From contig NZ_PDUD01000019.1 of assembly GCF_002646595.1 (NCBI RefSeq), forward strand, positions 173,128-237,127: 64,000 bases of DNA, written 5' to 3'. This DNA is from Flavilitoribacter nigricans DSM 23189 = NBRC 102662 (GTDB lineage: Bacteria; Bacteroidota; Bacteroidia; Chitinophagales; Saprospiraceae). The notes under the pieces were generated by a model. That model had not been told where the DNA came from. It worked only from the letters and a program-made list of their open reading frames with translations, and made no database searches. Positions 62,501 to 64,000 of the stretch are shown one piece after another. The position numbers and the translations under genes were made by a program. Within the stretch, counting starts at the first letter, position 1; the number at the start of each line of letters is the position of its first letter.

Positions 62501-63586
62501 GTCTACGATTCGGTGCGGGTACAGGTGGATTCCCTGCCCGCAGAGCTATCGATCACGGCGGATGTTGAAAAAGAACTCTACTGTCAGGGGGAGACCATTG
62601 TTCTCTCCTCCCCTATTTACGAGCCGGCCATTTACCCCGAGCTGACCAACCGCTGGTTGTTCGGCTTAGGCTACGAAACGGGAGATTCACTCTATAATAT
62701 GGTAGTCACGCTGCAGGATACTTTCTATTACCAGCGCATTACCGCCAATAATGCCTGTATCGACACCCAGGCCATACTGATCCCTGTATTCCCGCCGCCG
62801 GATCTTGCGATCCTGCCCGCGGATACCACGGTCTGTGTCGGTGAAAGCGTGCAATTGCAGGCCGTTTACGCCGGTAACGGTCCCCTGAGCTGGTCGGCTT
62901 TCCCCGGGCTTTCCTGTACGGATTGTCCCAATCCCGTGGTTACGCCCCCGCTGGGTACCAGCAGTATTTCCCTGACAGTAACCGAAATGGACTGTGAGAG
63001 CAGCGTATCCGCCAGTTTTACCGCCATCGAACCGCCCAATATCCAACTCAACATCCAGAGTAGTCCGGGAGATACCGTTTTTGCCGGTGAGCCCTTTACC
63101 CTGACAGCCACCGCCGACGGCATGTCTTTTGCGGAATACGAATGGCTGATCGGAGACGACATCCAGATCACCAATACTGGGGAACTAAGCAGCATCGCGC
63201 CGGAGCTCGGAGCGAACGAAGATTTCGTCACTCTGCCCGTCTCACTAACCGTCATGACGGAAGACGGCTGCTTCCTGAGCACAGGCATCACGCTGATCAT
63301 TCAGAAAGGCCGGGTGCAGATCCCGAATGCGTTCACCCCGAATAACGACGGCATCAATGATGTGTTCCGGGTGTATTACAATACGCCGATGATCACGATC
63401 AGCCAGTTTACCGTTTACAATCGCTGGGGGAAAACCGTATTCCAGAGTAACGACAATCAGGGCTGGGACGGCAACTACCAGGGCCAACCGGCACCGAGTG
63501 ATGTATACCTCTACCACATCGTCTTCCGCCTGGGCAGCCTCGGGGAAGAACAGGTGATGCGGGGCGATCTAACGCTGGTACGTTAG
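59594..63586 (+). CDS. Giant T9SS type B protein with CUB-like, choice-of-anchor L and Calx-beta-like domains
   Basis: A 1330-aa exported protein. A short signal peptide (to about 20, LLPAQS) precedes a pre-peptidase-like beta domain (about 25-170), a CUB-like domain with paired cysteines (about 175-300: [48 protein letters not shown]), a choice-of-anchor L domain (about 310-560: [31 protein letters not shown]), a Calx-beta-like domain (about 570-655: [25 protein letters not shown]) and a long stretch of Ig-like repeats with LAVTENGGC-type and [7 protein letters not shown]-type turns. The C-terminus [23 protein letters not shown]...[11 protein letters not shown]..WDG is the gliding-motility-associated type B sorting domain. 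Probably a large surface adhesin. No catalytic residues are apparent. Confidence 0.92.
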   Translation: [1330 protein letters not shown]

Positions 63587-63668
63587 AGTTTTGGCGGGAT
63601 ATTTAAAGCGGAAAATCGGCTAAATGATTTTGTTTGGTTAATTTTCCATGTGTCAAAAAGCAAGCAAC

Positions 63669-64000
63669 ATGCGAGATCTCGTTCTTTTACTTTTTTGCCT
63701 GGCCCTGGGTACGGGGCTAAGCGCACAGGATCAATACCAAAGAATGGCCATTGAATCGTCCCGGGCCTGGCTGGACATCGACTATGTCGGCGACCGGCAC
63801 ATCGGTCACCGACTGGATATTCACCTCCCCGCCGAAGGTGAGGGGCCTTTTCCCATCGTTATTTCAGTCTACGGTAGTGCCTGGTTTTCCAATAATTCCA
63901 AAGCCACTACCTTTTCTACCGGGCTGGGTCAAAAACTGCTGGCGGGTGGTTTTGCCGTTGTCAGTATCAATCACCGGGCCAGCAGCGACGCCTTGTTCCC
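63669..64000 (+). CDS. Alpha/beta hydrolase, esterase-like (3' end cut by the window)
   Basis: The frame starts at ATG 63669 and runs off the end without a stop, so it is partial (110 codons seen). A signal peptide MRDLVLLLFCLALGTGLSAQ is followed by DYVGDRHIGHRLDIHLPAEGEGPFPIVISVYGSAWFSNNSKATTFSTGLGQKLLAGGFAVVSINHR, the N-terminal pattern of BD-FAE/feruloyl-esterase and alpha/beta hydrolases (oxyanion loop normally HGGGW, here YGSAW). The serine nucleophile lies outside the window. It follows the T9SS type B gene by 82 bases on the same strand. Confidence 0.8.
   Translation, partial: MRDLVLLLFCLALGTGLSAQDQYQRMAIESSRAWLDIDYVGDRHIGHRLDIHLPAEGEGPFPIVISVYGSAWFSNNSKATTFSTGLGQKLLAGGFAVVSINHRASSDALF

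Noticed and set aside
1-64000. Possible tRNA, rRNA, insertion sequence or prophage genes
   Set aside because: I looked through the intergenic stretches for tRNA-like cloverleaf ends and through the proteins for transposase, integrase or phage families and found none; a dedicated tRNA scan could still find one I missed.

Overview
The window reads as chromosomal DNA of a Bacteroidota bacterium, most likely class Saprospiria (Lewinella-like). The signs are several large secreted proteins ending in type IX secretion (T9SS) sorting domains, one gliding-motility-type (type B) C-terminal domain, a TonB-dependent receptor paired with a DUF4249 lipoprotein, a DUF4266/DUF3570 pair, Bacteroidota-style promoters (TTTG / TAnnTTTG) and almost no Shine-Dalgarno sequences. 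Family names come from recognising motifs by eye; no database search was run. I saw no rRNA, tRNA, CRISPR array, transposase or phage gene.

Layout. 1-9 kb: the tail of a membrane protein, a non-coding inverted-repeat element, a CsgG/LpoB-like repeat protein, a lipoprotein sulfatase, topoisomerase III, and small enzymes (DinB fold, PPOX fold, quinone-oxidoreductase type). 9-19 kb: a giant T9SS protein made of three near-identical units of about 420 residues, then a PSD1-type cytochrome c with its DUF1501 partner. 18-26 kb: DUF4249/TonB receptor, an outer-membrane barrel, and a compact thioredoxin-ApbE fusion / DUF4266 / DUF3570 module. 26-35 kb: mscL, a superfamily I helicase with a possible C-terminal nuclease domain, a beta-helix lipoprotein, an unrecognised helical protein and a T9SS protein. 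35-39 kb: three glycosyltransferases in a row. 39-42 kb: a pectate lyase-pectin methylesterase fusion with a T9SS tail.

42-53 kb is the most coherent functional block. Eight genes run on the minus strand: MBL-rhodanese, universal stress protein, a second MBL-rhodanese, rhodanese lipoprotein, YyaL-like thioredoxin protein, AraC regulator, cydA, cydB. The products suggest persulfide/sulfide handling next to a bd oxidase, a terminal oxidase type known to tolerate sulfide. Two promoters in the block carry Crp/Fnr-type palindromes (GTGAT-N4-ATCAC) at almost the same distance from a Bacteroidota -7 box, which suggests shared redox or oxygen control.

53-64 kb holds an EF-hand-like protein, an LVIVD-repeat T9SS protein, a hotdog thioesterase, a DASH-type photolyase/cryptochrome, a lipoprotein cytochrome c, a 1330-residue T9SS type B adhesin-like protein, and the start of an alpha/beta hydrolase cut by the window end.

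The two best candidates for little-described biology are the thioredoxin-ApbE/DUF4266/DUF3570 module (22674-25770) and the persulfide/bd-oxidase block with its Crp/Fnr-like operators.
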